DNA from: JALORV01 sp963707445
GTDB taxonomy: Bacteria; Pseudomonadota; Gammaproteobacteria; Burkholderiales; Burkholderiaceae_F
Assembly (NCBI GenBank): GCA_963707445.1
Contig: CAVPPW010000020.1
Location: forward strand, 1-64,000
Direction: 5' to 3'
Length of the DNA: 64,000 bases
Both the position numbers and the translations under genes were made by a program. Positions 1 to 10,050 of this stretch are shown one piece after another (position 1 is the stretch's first letter; each line of letters opens with the position of its first letter). The notes below the pieces were generated by a model. That model was given only the letters and a program-made list of their open reading frames with translations, ran no database searches and was not told the DNA's origin.

Positions 1-259
1 CCGCTTCTTTAATCGGGCGTTGTTGTCAAGGGTCGCGCTCCTTGGTTGTCTACGTCAAGGCTTCGTTGTGGTGTGGGTCACGCTTCTTTACGCAGTCGGG
101 CGCGGTGGTTCTGGCGCGCTGCAGGCATGGGTCGGAGCGGGAGGAGAGCCTCGCTAATGGTCGCGCTCCAAAGGCGCAGCAGTCATTTGCGGCTTCATCC
201 TGAACCCTCGTCCACACGTTCAACGAAGACGGTCGTTGGTTGGAGCGGTTGCCGTCACG
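1..259. other. Non-coding flank of the IS110 remnant
   Basis: No gene is supported here. It lies 3' of the broken transposase. Three loosely matching copies of an 11-base block (GGTCGCGCTCC-like) occur near 31-41, 76-86 and 159-169, and a CGCTTCTTTA-like block occurs at about 3-12 and 80-89. These may be ends or target repeats of the element, but the window starts inside the region and the true end cannot be defined. Confidence 0.3.
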
Positions 260-1288
260 TCATGTCGCCGCCTCCATCCGCGCAGCGCGGAAGTCAGTGT
301 CATTGATCCACATGCGGTGCAGGATCACGGCGAGCTTGCGCGCCACGGCAATCACTGCCCGCCGGTGGCCGCGTGTCTTGGCCAGGCGCAGCCCCCCAAG
401 CCTTGAGCACCGACCAGGCATCGCTGCGGGTCATCAAGGCGTGCGCGGCGCCATACAGTGCCTGTCGAACCGCCGAGTCGCCACACTTGGAGATCCGACC
501 TGGGTTGTCCATCTCGCCGGACTGGTAGCGCCGCGGCGTCAATCCAAAGTGCGCCGCCACGTGCGCGAGGAGCGGAAGCGCCTGGGCTCATCCACTCGCC
601 GTCTTGAAGGTGAGGGAGGTGACGGGACCCACGCCGGGCACCGTCATCAGGCGCTGGCATACCCGATCCTGGCGCGCCATGCCGCGCACGGCGTTGTCCA
701 GTTGCAGGTAGGTTCGGTACAGCATGCTGCGCGCATCAAGCAGTGGCAGCAGGCACTTGGCCACCTGCGGCAGTGCCAGCAGCTTCGGCCGTACCAGCTC
801 GTCGAAGCCACCGTGGCCCACCCGTGGCGGCAGCCGCACTCCGAACACCTTGAGCAGGCCGCGCAGCTCGTTCTCGAGATCGATGCACTGGGTCAGGATC
901 ATCTTGCGGCTGGTGAGTAGCGCGCGCACCGGGTGGCTCTCGAGACTCTTGACATGCACGGTGCGGTACCACCCGGTGCGCAGGATCTGCGCCAGACCGC
1001 GGGCATCGTTGCGATCGGTCTTGTTGCGCATGGCCGCCAGCGACGCCGCCACCTGGCGCGCCTCCATGCAGACCACCTCGTAGCCGGCCTCGCTCAACCC
1101 GTAGGTCAGGTACTGCGTCAGCGGCCGGCCTCGACCTGCCGGATCTCGGCACTAAACCGCCGTAGCGTCGCCACGATCACGTCGACTTCGGCGGATACCT
1201 TGGCTTCATGCCGTACCTCGCCGCTCTCGTCGACCACGCAGATCGACACCGAACGCAACGACACATCGATACCGGTGAAGTACTTCAT
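260..1288 (-). pseudogene. IS110-family transposase, frameshifted
   Basis: DEDD/RuvC-like transposase of the IS110 group. The N-terminus from the ATG at 1288 reads MKYFTGIDVSLRSVSICVVD, carrying the first catalytic Asp. The middle part (588-1097) has the conserved MEARQVAASLAAMRNKTDRN block typical of the family. The C-terminal transposase_20-like part reads FGLTPRRYQSGE and KCGDSAVRQALYGAAH (about 470-560), and the frame ends at 260. The total, about 343 codons, matches the usual family length, but the frame shifts near 1100-1150, near 590 and near 400, so it is inactive as given. Whether the breaks are decay or sequence error is open; the gene has no neighbours that depend on it. Confidence 0.85.
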
Positions 1289-1588
1289 CGCTCTCTCCTT
1301 CGCAGGTGGATGTCCTGCGAGTCTATGGAGAGCTCAACCCTCGCTAACGGAGAGCCCGATTACCGATGCTATTGGCCGAGCATGGCCGTGTGCTCAGCTT
1401 GTCTTACGTAGAGCCGCAAGTGACGATCGACAAGCGCGAGCGAGGCCAGCGTTTCCGGAGCGTCCCAGTACGCGGGCGCGCTCCTGACTTCTTCCCCAAT
1501 CGTCGGGACCGAGCTTTGCTGCTACGTTCGTAAAGGTGTCGTCACCGGCTTCTACAATCGTTGCCGGGGTGCAGGATGCCTTGGTTAC
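1289..1588. other. Non-coding region upstream of IS110 transposase
   Basis: About 300 bases without a supported gene. In the IS110 group the long non-coding left end, upstream of the transposase start, encodes the bridge RNA, so 1289 to about 1450 is where such an RNA would lie if the element was once complete. The block at 1330-1360 (GGAGAGC then CCTCGCTAACGG) resembles 143-160 (GGAGAGCCTCGCTAATGG) on the other side of the transposase. I could not fold a convincing two-loop bridge RNA by eye. Confidence 0.25.
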
Positions 1589-1846
1589 CTACGTCTTGCG
1601 CTTGGCGATGAATCCCCAGACAAAGAGAACGATAATGGCGCCGACGACGGCGCCGATGAGCCCGGCACCCTCGCCGGGCGGCATACCATCCAAGCGCTTG
1701 CCCGAGATAGCTCGCAACGAACGCGCCCACGATGCCGAGGATCGTCGTCAATACGAAACCCGAGGGCTCGTTGCTGCTGCCGGCATGATGAACTTAGCGA
1801 TCACGCCGGCGACAAACCCAATGACGATCGTCCAGATGATGCCCAT
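1589..1846 (-). CDS. GlsB/YeaQ/YmgE-family small membrane protein, frameshifted
   Basis: Small transglycosylase-associated-type protein of the GlsB/YeaQ/YmgE family, two or three glycine-rich membrane segments, often general-stress induced. It starts at the ATG at 1846 with MGIIWTIVIGFVAGVIAKF, continues SGFVLTTILGIVGAFVAS and ends with IGAVVGAIIVLFVWGFIAK and the stop at 1589. The 258 bases match the usual 80-85 residue length. The three segments lie in different frames, with breaks near 1770-1785 and 1670-1680, so the gene is interrupted in the sequence as given. A purine-rich ribosome binding site (GGAGCGGG) precedes the start. Confidence 0.75.
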
Positions 1847-1992
1847 GGCCCGCTCCTTTGAATGGTGGGGTGACGGCCGAGCTGCTGGTCAAAGCATATC
1901 CCTCCCGCGTTCCATTTCAGGGAGAGCGACACCGCACGCTGGCTGTTTCGATGGCGCCGACGTGCACCACTTCTGACCTAGAGGAGAATGAA

Positions 1993-2472
1993 ATGAGCCG
2001 CGGAATGCCGTCCATGGTTGCGCTTTTGGGACTTCTCGCTGTTGCCGGGTATCAGAACCGGGACAAAATCGCCGAGATGCTCGGCGGACTGAAGCAAGCG
2101 CCAGGCGGATCCGGCCAGCCCAATCCGGGCGATCAGGGCAGCGTGCTCGGCAAACTGGGCGGGCTCCTCGGCGGTGCGAGTGCGGGCAGTGTGTTGAGCG
2201 GCGGGCTTGGCGAACTGATCGACCGCTTCAAGCAGAGCGGCCACGGCCAGGCGGCGGATTCCTGGGTTGGTCGAGAAGCCAATCAACCGATCGGTCCGAC
2301 GCAGCTCGAGCAGGCGATCGGCCCCGATGTGCTGAACACGCTTTCGCAGCACACCGGGCTCTCGCGGGAAGAGTTGCTGTCCAGGCTGACACGGGAATTA
2401 CCCGCAGCGGTGGACAAGTTCACGCCGGAGGGACGGCTGCCGACCGAAGACGAGGCCGCGCGGCTGATCTGA
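1993..2472 (+). CDS. YidB-like DUF937 family protein
   Basis: Soluble protein of 159 residues resembling the YidB/DUF937 family: a short hydrophobic N-terminus (MVALLGLLAVAGY), a Gly/Pro-rich linker with LGGLLGGASAGSVLSGG, then a C-terminal helical domain with the family motif around WVGREANQPIGPTQLEQAIG, LSQHTGLSREELLSRL and LPAAVDKFTPEGRLP. The role of the family is unknown. The start at 1993 is chosen because GAGGAG lies just upstream and because the upstream extension of the frame looks non-coding. It stands alone, convergent with nothing; the family name is secure, the function is not. Confidence 0.8.
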   Translation: MSRGMPSMVALLGLLAVAGYQNRDKIAEMLGGLKQAPGGSGQPNPGDQGSVLGKLGGLLGGASAGSVLSGGLGELIDRFKQSGHGQAADSWVGREANQPIGPTQLEQAIGPDVLNTLSQHTGLSREELLSRLTRELPAAVDKFTPEGRLPTEDEAARLI

Positions 2473-2621
2473 CCACTGCGCTCGATCGCATCGGCCACCT
2501 GCGGCTCGCGCTGTTACTGGGCCGCTGGAGGTTAGCCGCCGTCCAGAGGGTCAGCGCGCGCAAGGCTTGGCACTGGCAGTAAAAAGTCGGCAGTGACTCC
2601 GAATGCGTGACCGCGTATTGC

Positions 2622-2960
2622 CTATTCAAATCCGATCCGGACGATCTTGAACGCAGGCTCCAGAACCGAGTCTGGGGTCTCAGGATAAGAGTTCTCGATA
2701 GCGTAAACGACGCCCGGCGCCAATCGGGCCAGCAAAGACCACTGACGTCGCGCCTCCTCGTTGCTCTGTCGGTCCAAGCAAACATGCGACAGAGTAAGAA
2801 TGGAGTCGCCTCCGTGCCAAAGATTTCGCAGTGTGTGTCGCTCGTCGCGCTGGCGCAATGAACACAGGCAATCGAGCCGCCGTTTAGCATTCTTGGAAGG
2901 AACCTTACGAGGATCTCCGGCAACCCACGCCGAGTCGCCAAGTGGTGCAATGTCTGCTTA
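2622..2960 (-). pseudogene. Unknown reading frame, probable remnant
   Basis: An open frame of about 111 codons bounded by stops, reading for example LWHGGDSILTLSHVCL and LLARLAPGVVYAIENSYPE before the stop at 2622. It has no ATG start; only TTG at 2858 is available, giving 78 residues. The composition looks protein-like and not like an antisense shadow, since nothing is coded opposite it. I do not recognise it. It may be the 3' end of a lost gene. The rest of the interval 2473-2993 holds nothing else that I can support. Confidence 0.3.
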
Positions 2961-2993
2961 GAGCAGAATGAGGGATCCGCCGCTGGTGGCAGC

Positions 2994-4277
2994 TTGCACT
3001 TGGCACACATCGGCCTTTGGGCTGTCGCCAGTCGACGTCACGTGACCGTGCTCGTCGCGCTGACCACCGTCGTCCCGCTCGCTGTTGCGCAAGTCTCGCC
3101 GGCCGCGCCCGTGGACCCGATCTCTGCTCTCGTCAGCCAGCTCGACCTGGAAAGGTACAAGGCCACCATCAGGGGCCTGACACAGTTCGGTGACCGCCGC
3201 CAGGGCACGGAGCGCAACCGGAAGGCGTTGGACTGGATCGAGGCCAGGCTCAAGACCTACGGCTGCACAAACACGGAACGTCTGCAGTTCGAGTTCACCG
3301 AGCCCGCAAAACGCACGCCTGCCGCGCCTCAGCCGGCACGTGCAGGAGGCCCCGCGGGTGCGGGCGGCGCCACCCTGTTCGGCAATCGCGCCGCCACCGG
3401 CGTGAACACGGATCCGTTGGCGCAGCCCGACGAAGGCCTGCGTGCACTCAACGCGGAGCCGACACCCGAAGGAACGTCGCAGCGCGAGAACGTCTACTGC
3501 ACCAAGGTCGGCACGACGCATCCCGAAGAGATGTACATCGTCGGCGCCCATATGGACGGGATCGGTTGGGGCGAGGCGGCCGACGATGATGGCTCCGGCA
3601 CCGCTCTGGTGATGGAGTTGGCGCGCGTCTTCAGCCTGCCGGGTGTCGAGACCGACCGCTCGATCCGCTTCATCCTGTTCAACAACGAAGAGACGGGCCT
3701 GCACGGCGCGAGTGCCTACGTGGCCCAGCGCAAGGACTTGCAAGGCATCGAATCGCCCAAGGGGTCGGGCAGGTACCCCGAGCCGAAATGGCTGGGCATG
3801 ATCCAGCACGACATGATGTTGTTCGACCATGGCATGCCGGCGCCGCAACTCGACGCCAACGGCAAGCCGCTGCTCGACGCAAAGGGCCGGCCTGTGTATG
3901 CACCGCCCAAGGAACAACGCGCCGAAGCGGACATCAATATCGAATACCAATCCTCGGCCAAGTATGCGGAAGGTGCCGCCAAGCTGGCGTGGACCTTTCG
4001 AGCCGCCAACGATAAATACGCGACCTACTACCCAGCCGCCGTCGGCTTTCACATGACGAACACCGACTCGACACCCTTCATGGATTGGGTGCCCGCCATT
4101 TCCGTGCGCGAGAACGAGCGCGGCACGCAAATCGGCGCGGGCTGGAACCCGCACTGGCACCAGCCGACCGACCTGTACTCGTCATACTCGGATAAGGACT
4201 TCCTGCTCGGCCTCAACGCCGCGCAGACCACGCTGGCCGCGATAGCGCAGCTGACCGGAGCGAAGTTCAAGAACTGA
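2994..4277 (+). CDS. M28-family zinc metallopeptidase, exported
   Basis: Secreted di-zinc aminopeptidase-like enzyme. The N-terminus is a signal peptide (VTVLVALTTVVPLAVAQ). Metal-ligand motifs follow the M28 order: GAHMDG at about residue 184 (His, Asp), the DDDGSGTA block, FNNEETGLHG with the catalytic and ligand glutamates near 230, HMTNTDSTPF, and HWHQPTD near 387 (final His). A Pro/Ala/Gly-rich insert lies at about residues 105-140. TTG at 2994 is the longest start; GTG at 3042 begins right at the signal peptide and is a good alternative. It stands alone with long intergenic regions on both sides. Specific substrate unknown. Confidence 0.85.
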   Translation: MHLAHIGLWAVASRRHVTVLVALTTVVPLAVAQVSPAAPVDPISALVSQLDLERYKATIRGLTQFGDRRQGTERNRKALDWIEARLKTYGCTNTERLQFEFTEPAKRTPAAPQPARAGGPAGAGGATLFGNRAATGVNTDPLAQPDEGLRALNAEPTPEGTSQRENVYCTKVGTTHPEEMYIVGAHMDGIGWGEAADDDGSGTALVMELARVFSLPGVETDRSIRFILFNNEETGLHGASAYVAQRKDLQGIESPKGSGRYPEPKWLGMIQHDMMLFDHGMPAPQLDANGKPLLDAKGRPVYAPPKEQRAEADINIEYQSSAKYAEGAAKLAWTFRAANDKYATYYPAAVGFHMTNTDSTPFMDWVPAISVRENERGTQIGAGWNPHWHQPTDLYSSYSDKDFLLGLNAAQTTLAAIAQLTGAKFKN

Positions 4278-4502
4278 GCGCCGAGGTTGCATCGCGAACA
4301 CCTGCACTCCGGAGGTCTGCTTTCGACCGACTTAGGCAGTGTTCCATTTCGTCTGCTCTTGGCCGGCAGCGTGAGTACGCAATCGTGCCAGTCAGCGGCC
4401 TTTCAGTGAGGGAGCCTGGCCCGCCATAACCTCGTAGCTCGGCCAAGGCCGCCCGATTGGCTGGTTCGGTGTCACCGATCGGGCGGCAGCACTTCGCTTC
4501 GA

Positions 4503-4583
4503 TCAGATCTCAGTCTGTTCGGAGATCTCCAAAGCGTCGTCAACCTCGATGCCGAGGTACCTCACGGTCGACTCGAGCACTGG
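4503..4583 (-). pseudogene. 3' relic of a tyrosine recombinase (integrase)
   Basis: The last 26 codons, including LESTVRYLGIEVDDALEISE and the stop at 4503, match the C-terminal end typical of tyrosine-type integrases, including the active-site Tyr region (STVRYLG). Upstream of 4583 the homology stops and the frames are broken, so only the very end of the gene survives. The rest of the interval 4278-4838 shows no gene or RNA that I can identify. Confidence 0.6.
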
Positions 4584-4838
4584 CTCGTGCACGGTGGCGG
4601 TCACGCTTGGTTTGGCGGTAGCCGCGCAGGCTCGTATAGCGACCCGCGGGGGCCGAGTGCAGCCGCCGAGATGATTCGCTTTTTCCTGCAAACTTGATAA
4701 ACGCTGGCGGGGCGTCGAGCCGACAAGTCACTCATTCCACGCCTCGTTGCAAAGCGGCCGTCGACTCGCGGCCAATTGCCGACATCAATACGCCGGTTGA
4801 GAATTGCCCAATAGCGGACTTCGCAATTCTTTCTACGA

Positions 4839-6107
4839 ATGAATCGCAGAACGCCGGCCTTTGTCGGCATCGTGTTGGCCTGTTTTCTCCTTGGCTTATT
4901 CGCCTTGCGGTGGTGGCATCCATGGGATCGCAGTGCGCCGCGCACAAACGAGCAATCAACGAACGACACCAAGTCAGGCGACGTGACGGCGAGCTCGCCG
5001 AACGCTATTGCCCCCGGGGCCGCAGATGGCTCCGTCCAAGTCGAGCTTTGCGGCTACGGCAAGACCAGGCCGATTCGCACTACCGACGACTATCCCCTGG
5101 AGGTGGTGAGGGCCGCCGAAGGTGCCTTCTCAAGCGCGGCCGAGCGGCTAAGCGCTCAAGCGCAGCCGGCGGCGCGGGCGGTTGGCCTCTACGCCAGATT
5201 GGTCGCTGCCGTGCGACGCGCCGGCGACGAGGACCAACGTGTCAACCCGAATTGCACGGACGCGCCGTGCGTTCAGCGACGGCTCCATGCCGCCAGCGAC
5301 GCGGCCAAGCCACATGCTGAAGAACTGGCACGACTCGCAGTGGCGTCGCACGACCCCCGCGCCTATTCCATGGCGCGCTTCGGTTGCCGACTGAACCGGG
5401 ACAGCGGGGCGTGCGCGCAGCTTTCCGTTGGTCGCTGGGCACAATTGGAGCCGGACAATGCCGTACCGTGGTTCTACCTCGCCGAAGAAGCTGCCGCCCG
5501 CAAAGACGAGGCTGCCCTGAGCGAGGCGCTTTATCGGGCGGCACGTGCGAAGACCTCTGACTACCACTGGTCGGCGATTTTGGCGATGGCGGAAGATCCG
5601 GCCGCTCGCGAACTGGCCCCAGCATCTCGATTGGTCTATTTGTCGCAGCTACTGGGCATCTACGCGGCGTTGCCCGCGCCGACGTACTTGGCGGTCGGTA
5701 ATGCCTGTAGCCCCGACAACATGGCCGACTCGACGCGCCGGCAGCTGTGTGTTGACCTGGCGACGATGATGACCGAGCGCAGCAAATCACTTCACGAGCA
5801 CTCGCTTGGAGCTGCCATCGGTGAACGGGGTGGGTGGCCGGCCGATCGAGTGCAACGGTTGCGCGACGAGAAAGACGCGATCAACGTTGTCGATAGAAAG
5901 GATTGGGTGCCGGAAGACGTTCACAGTTGTCGCTTTCTCGAGCAGCTTGAGGCGCGGATCAATGAGCTCGTGAAGCTGGGAGAACTCGCATCGGTACGAC
6001 AGAAACTCGCGGCGAGTGGGCGATCCGTGGGGACGATGGCGCAGGAATGGCGAGACTCGCAGCGCCGGGACAGCAATGCATCAAAAGGCATTGCAGGATC
6101 GAAGTAG
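4839..6107 (+). CDS. Hypothetical membrane-anchored protein
   Basis: Protein of 422 residues that I cannot assign to a named family. It has an N-terminal signal anchor (FVGIVLACFLLGLFALRWW, residues about 8-26), a low-complexity Ser/Thr/Asn linker, then a helical, Ala-rich domain expected outside the inner membrane. Helix-pair segments such as LEPDNAVPWFYLAEEAAARK and ALSEALYRAARAK look like TPR repeats. Scattered cysteines (CTDAPC, GCRL, GAC, NACS, RQLC) could form disulfides, as expected in the periplasm. Start is the ATG at 4839. It is monocistronic in this window. Confidence 0.6.
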   Translation: MNRRTPAFVGIVLACFLLGLFALRWWHPWDRSAPRTNEQSTNDTKSGDVTASSPNAIAPGAADGSVQVELCGYGKTRPIRTTDDYPLEVVRAAEGAFSSAAERLSAQAQPAARAVGLYARLVAAVRRAGDEDQRVNPNCTDAPCVQRRLHAASDAAKPHAEELARLAVASHDPRAYSMARFGCRLNRDSGACAQLSVGRWAQLEPDNAVPWFYLAEEAAARKDEAALSEALYRAARAKTSDYHWSAILAMAEDPAARELAPASRLVYLSQLLGIYAALPAPTYLAVGNACSPDNMADSTRRQLCVDLATMMTERSKSLHEHSLGAAIGERGGWPADRVQRLRDEKDAINVVDRKDWVPEDVHSCRFLEQLEARINELVKLGELASVRQKLAASGRSVGTMAQEWRDSQRRDSNASKGIAGSK

Positions 6108-6168
6108 CGTTGTCGGCCAATTTCGGCCGCTTGCGCAGACCATGTGATCTGGTCTAAAGCGGACGCAT

Positions 6169-6276
6169 TCACCGCGTCAGTGCATAGACCCGCATCGTCC
6201 GGCGCGTGCCGTCCGGATCGCAGCGCTCGCTCTTAAGCGTTCCCTCGTGTTCGAATCCTAGTTTCGGCCACACGCT
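6169..6276 (-). pseudogene. 3' relic of a GNAT acetyltransferase
   Basis: Only the end of a GNAT-type N-acetyltransferase is recognisable: VWPKLGFEHEGTLKSE followed by DGTRRTMRVYALTR and the stop at 6169. The pattern of Y/W-x-K-x-GF-x-x-EGT is the final beta-alpha-beta of the fold. Upstream of about 6276 the frame continues but no longer resembles the family. The surrounding bases up to 6568 contain no other gene; the end of this stretch must hold the leader of the malonate operon. Confidence 0.55.
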
Positions 6277-6568
6277 AGCTGCGCTCGTTCTCCTCGTCGG
6301 CGGCGCACCAGACACGCCGCGCGCTGCGCTGCGCGAGTGCGAAGCGCTGGGAGTCGTGTCTTGCGTCCGCCGGAAACGAAAACTGACTCTGCCGATCCGA
6401 GCCCCGGAACGTAAACGCCCGATACGGGCTCGGGCGGGGTTAGCCGGCGATCGTTTCAGATGGCGTAAAGGTCGCCGCCTCACCTTCATTGATCGCCTCC
6501 GGGCCGCGGCGTACCGTGCGTTCCACAGACGGCGCTCGCACGCCGCACAAAACTCCGGAGACAAATCG

Positions 6569-7969
6569 ATGAGTTCCCATTGGATTTCGATCTACGCGCT
6601 GATCGGCATGTTCGTGGTGGCCACCGTGCTGCCGATCAACATGGGCGTGCATCGCCTTCGTCGGCGCCTTCCTGGTCGGCACGCTCGTGGCCGGCATGAA
6701 CGCCAAGGCCATCATCGCCGGATTCCCGGCCGACCTGTTCCTGACGCTGGTCGGGATCACCTACCTGTTCGCGCTGGCGCAGAACAACGGCACCATCGAC
6801 TGGCTGGTCCAGCTCGCCGTGCGCGCGGTGCGCGGGCGCATCGCGGCGATCCCGTGGATCATGTTCGTCATCGCCGCGCTGCTCACCGCCGTCGGCGCGG
6901 TCAGTCCCGCGGCCGTGGCGCGATCATCGCGCCCGATCGCGCTCGGCTTCGCCGCCAAGTACGGCATCAGCCCGCTGCTGATGGGCCTGATGGTGGTCCA
7001 CGGCGCGCAGGCCGGCGGCTTCTCGCCCGATCAGCATCTACGGCGGCATCACCAACGGGATCGTCGCCAAGGCCGGTCTGCCGCTCAACGAGGTTGCCGA
7101 CCTTGCTGGCGCCAGCTTCGGCGTCAACCTGTCGGTGGCGCTGCTGCTGTTCTTCCTGCTCGGCGGGCCGCAAGCTGCTGCGCCAGAGGGCCGACGTCGG
7201 CGGCCCGGCGCCGCGCGTGCCGCAGGTCGACATCGCGGGCCGCAGACCGGGCCGCAGGTCTACGGCGACGCGAGGCCGAGGCGCTGAGCGAGGAGATCGG
7301 CGACGCAGCCGCGCACGACAGTGATCCGCTGCTCGAAGCGCCGCATGCCGCGGCACCGGATCGATCGGCTCGCGCAGCCTACCAGAGTCGCCACCGCTGG
7401 TCGGCCTGCTGGCGCTGGCGGTGCTCACCTTGTCCTTCAAGCTCGACATCGGCTTCGTCGTCGATCACCATCGGCCTGGTCCTGTCGCTGATCGCGCCGA
7501 ACCTGCAAAAGCGCGCCATCGGCCAGGTCTCCTGGCCGGAGATCATGCTGATCACCGGCGTCAGCACCTATGTCGGCGTGCTGCGAGACGATGGGCACGA
7601 TCGACTTCGTCGGGCAACAGCGTCGCCGGCCTGACCTCGCCGCTGATGGCGGCGCTGCTGCTGTGCTTCATCGGCGCGGTGGTGTCGGCCTTCGCCTCCT
7701 CGACGGCGGTGCTCGGCTCGCTGATCCCGCTGGCGGTGCCGTTCCTGCAGGGCGACACCGGCGTCAGCGCGATCGGCTTCATCGCGGCCATGGCCGTCGT
7801 CCTCGACCATCGTCGACGTCAGCCCGTTCTCGACCAACGGCGCGCTGGTGCTCGCCAATGCCCAGGGCGTCGACCGGCGACGTCATTCTTCCGGCAGCTG
7901 CTGGCGTATGGCGCCATCGTCACCCTGGTCGCACCGGTGGTGGTGTGGCTGCTGTTCGTGGTGCTGTGA
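6569..7969 (+). pseudogene. MatC-like malonate transporter (SLC13-type permease), multiply frameshifted
   Basis: Inner-membrane carrier expected to import malonate for the downstream decarboxylase. Reading across frames gives a complete permease: MSSHWISIYALIGMFVVAT at the ATG (6569), FPADLFLTLVGITYLFALAQ, ITNGIVAKAGLPLNEVADLA, GQVSWPEIMLITGVSTYVG, FIGAVVSAFASSTAVLGSL and the end APVVVWLLFVVL. Length of about 466 codons fits the MatC_N-containing family. At least seven small insertions break the frame, near 6650, 6922, 6935, 7029, 7170, 7463, 7583, 7610 and 7800-7870, so it is untranslatable as given. The stop is 49 bases before mdcA, supporting one operon. Confidence 0.75.
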
Positions 7970-8018
7970 CGCACTGGCCGCGCTCGACGAAGTTTCTGCA
8001 ACGCAATCGACCTTCCCC

Positions 8019-9703
8019 ATGAACTCCAGAACCTGGACCACCAAGGCCAACAACCGGTCGCAGCGCGTTGCCCGCGCTGCTACTGCGCTGGGTGCGCAGC
8101 TCTCCGGAAGGCACGTCGCCACCGAAGCCATCGACGTCCTACTCGACGCCGTGCTGGAGCCCGGCGACCGCGTCTGCCTCGAAGGCAACAACCAGAAGCA
8201 GGCCGACTTCCTTGCGCGGGCGCTGGTGCAGGTCGATCCGCAGCGAGTGCACGACCTGCACATGGTGCAGTCGGTGCTGGCGCTGCCGGAGCATCTCGAC
8301 CTCTTCGAGAACGGCATCGCCGCGAAGCTCGACTTCAGTTTCTCGGGGCCGCAGGGCGCGCGCCTGGCCAGGCTGGTGTCGGCCGGGCGCATCGAGATCG
8401 GCGCGATTCACACCTACCTCGAGCTGTTCGCCCGCTACTTCGTCGACCTGACGCCCAAGGTCGCGCTGGTTGCCGCGCACGCGGCCGACGCCGAGGGCAA
8501 CCTCTACACCGGCCCGAACACCGAGGACACGCCGGCCATCGTCGAGGCCACCGCGTTCACGGGCGGCATCGTGATCGCGCAGGTCAACGAAGATCGACGG
8601 CAGCACGTCGACGTTGCCGCGCATCGACATCCCCGCGGACTGGGTGACTTCGTCGTCAAGGCGCCGCGGCCGAACTTCATCGAGCCGCTGTTCACGCGCG
8701 ACCCGGCGCAGATCAGCGAGATCCAGGTGCTGATGGCCATGATGGCGATCAAGGGCATCTATGCCGAGTACGGCGTGCAGCGCCTCAACCACGGCATCGG
8801 CTTCGACACCGCGGCGATCGAGCTGCTGCTGCCGACCTATGCCGAGTCGCTCGGCCTGAAGGGCAAGATCTGCCAGGCACTGGGCGCTCAATCCGCATCC
8901 GGCGCTGATCCCGGCGATCGAGGCCGGCTGGGTCGAGTCGATCCACTCCTTCGGCTCCGAGCTCGGCATGGAGGACTACGTCCGCGCGCGCTCCGACGTG
9001 TTCTTCACCGGCCCCGACGGCAGCCTGCGCAGCAACCGCGCCTTCTGCCAGGCCGCCGGCCACTACGCCTGCGACATGTTCATCGGCTCGACCCTGCAGA
9101 TCGACCTCGACGGCAACAGCTCCACCGCCACGCTCGGCCGCATCGCCGGCTTCGGCGGCGCGCCCAACATGGGCGCCGACGCGCGCGGCCGGCGCCACGC
9201 GAGCCCGGCCTGGCTCAAGGCAGGCCGCGAGGCGCGCGCCGGGCGCAGCGGCGCCGCCGGCACGCCGCGCGGGCAGAAGCTCGTGGTGCAGATCGTCGAG
9301 ACCTTCCGCGAGCACATGCAGCCGGCCTTCGTCGAGCAAGCTCGACGCGTGGCAGCTCGCGGAGCAGGCCGGCATGGAACTGCCGCCGGTGATGATCTAC
9401 GGCGACGACGTCACGCACATCGTCACCGAGGAAGGCATCGCCAATCTGCTGCTGTGCCGCAGCGACGCCGAGCGCGAGCAGGCGATTCGCGGCGTGGCCG
9501 GCTACACGCCGGTCGGCCTGGCCCGCGACAAGCGCGCGGTGGAGAATCTGCGCGACCGCGGCGTGATCCGGCGCGCCGCAGGATCTCGGCATCGATCCGC
9601 ACGACAGGCCACGCGCAACCTGCTGGCGGCGCGCAGCATGCGCGACCTGGTGGGCGCTTCCGGCGGCCTGTACCAGCCGCCGAAGCGATTCAGAAACTGG
9701 TAG
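8019..9703 (+). pseudogene. mdcA: Malonate decarboxylase alpha subunit, frameshifted
   Basis: MdcA is the acyl-carrier-protein transferase of the cytoplasmic malonate decarboxylase, exchanging acetyl for malonyl on MdcC. The product starts MNSRTWTTKANNRSQRVARA, contains VCLEGNNQKQADFLARALVQ, AAHAADAEGNLYTGPNTEDT, IGSTLQIDLDGNSSTATLGR, and ends GGLYQPPKRFRNW. Joined length, about 560 codons, matches the family (about 550). Frame breaks occur near 8592, 8610-8650, 8890, 9340 and 9582. The gene content on both sides (mdcC immediately after, 14 bases away) makes the identity firm; the coding state depends on whether the indels are real. Confidence 0.85.
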
Positions 9704-9717
9704 TGGGAGCTGCGACG

Positions 9718-10050
9718 ATGAGCGACGTCCCTGCGGGCATCGAGACCCTGGACTTTTCCTTCTCCGGCGGGCGACCGGCCGGAGCCTTTGCACCGGTGCT
9801 GGTCGGCGTGGTCGGCTCCGGCAACCTCGAGGTGCTGCTCGAGGCCGTGCCCGACGCCGCATGCACTGTGCGTGTCGAGACTTCGGCGCGCGGCTTCGGA
9901 CCGATCTGGCAGGCCGTGGTGAGCGACTTCCACGATCGCCATCGACTCGGCGGCGTGCGCGTGTCGATCAACGACATGGGCGCCACGCCGGCGGTGGTGA
10001 GCTTGCGCCTGGACCAGGCCGTGGCCGAGATCAGCGGAGCGAAGCCATGA
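9718..10050 (+). CDS. mdcC: Malonate decarboxylase acyl carrier protein (delta subunit)
   Basis: Small carrier protein, 110 residues, that holds the phosphoribosyl-dephospho-CoA prosthetic group on a serine and presents the malonyl or acetyl thioester to the other subunits. The start MSDVPAGIETLDFSFSGG and the block VGVVGSGNLEVLLEAV are characteristic; the Ser in VGSGN (about residue 34) is the likely attachment site. The frame is intact. It follows mdcA by 14 bases, and its stop overlaps the mdcD start in an ATGA, indicating translational coupling. Confidence 0.9.
   Translation: MSDVPAGIETLDFSFSGGRPAGAFAPVLVGVVGSGNLEVLLEAVPDAACTVRVETSARGFGPIWQAVVSDFHDRHRLGGVRVSINDMGATPAVVSLRLDQAVAEISGAKP

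Noticed and set aside
1..1535. Calling a complete, active IS110 element
   Set aside because: The frame is broken at several points and the ends cannot be defined.
2958..4160. 400-codon minus-strand frame opposite the M28 peptidase
   Set aside because: Antisense shadow; the plus strand carries all M28 metal motifs.
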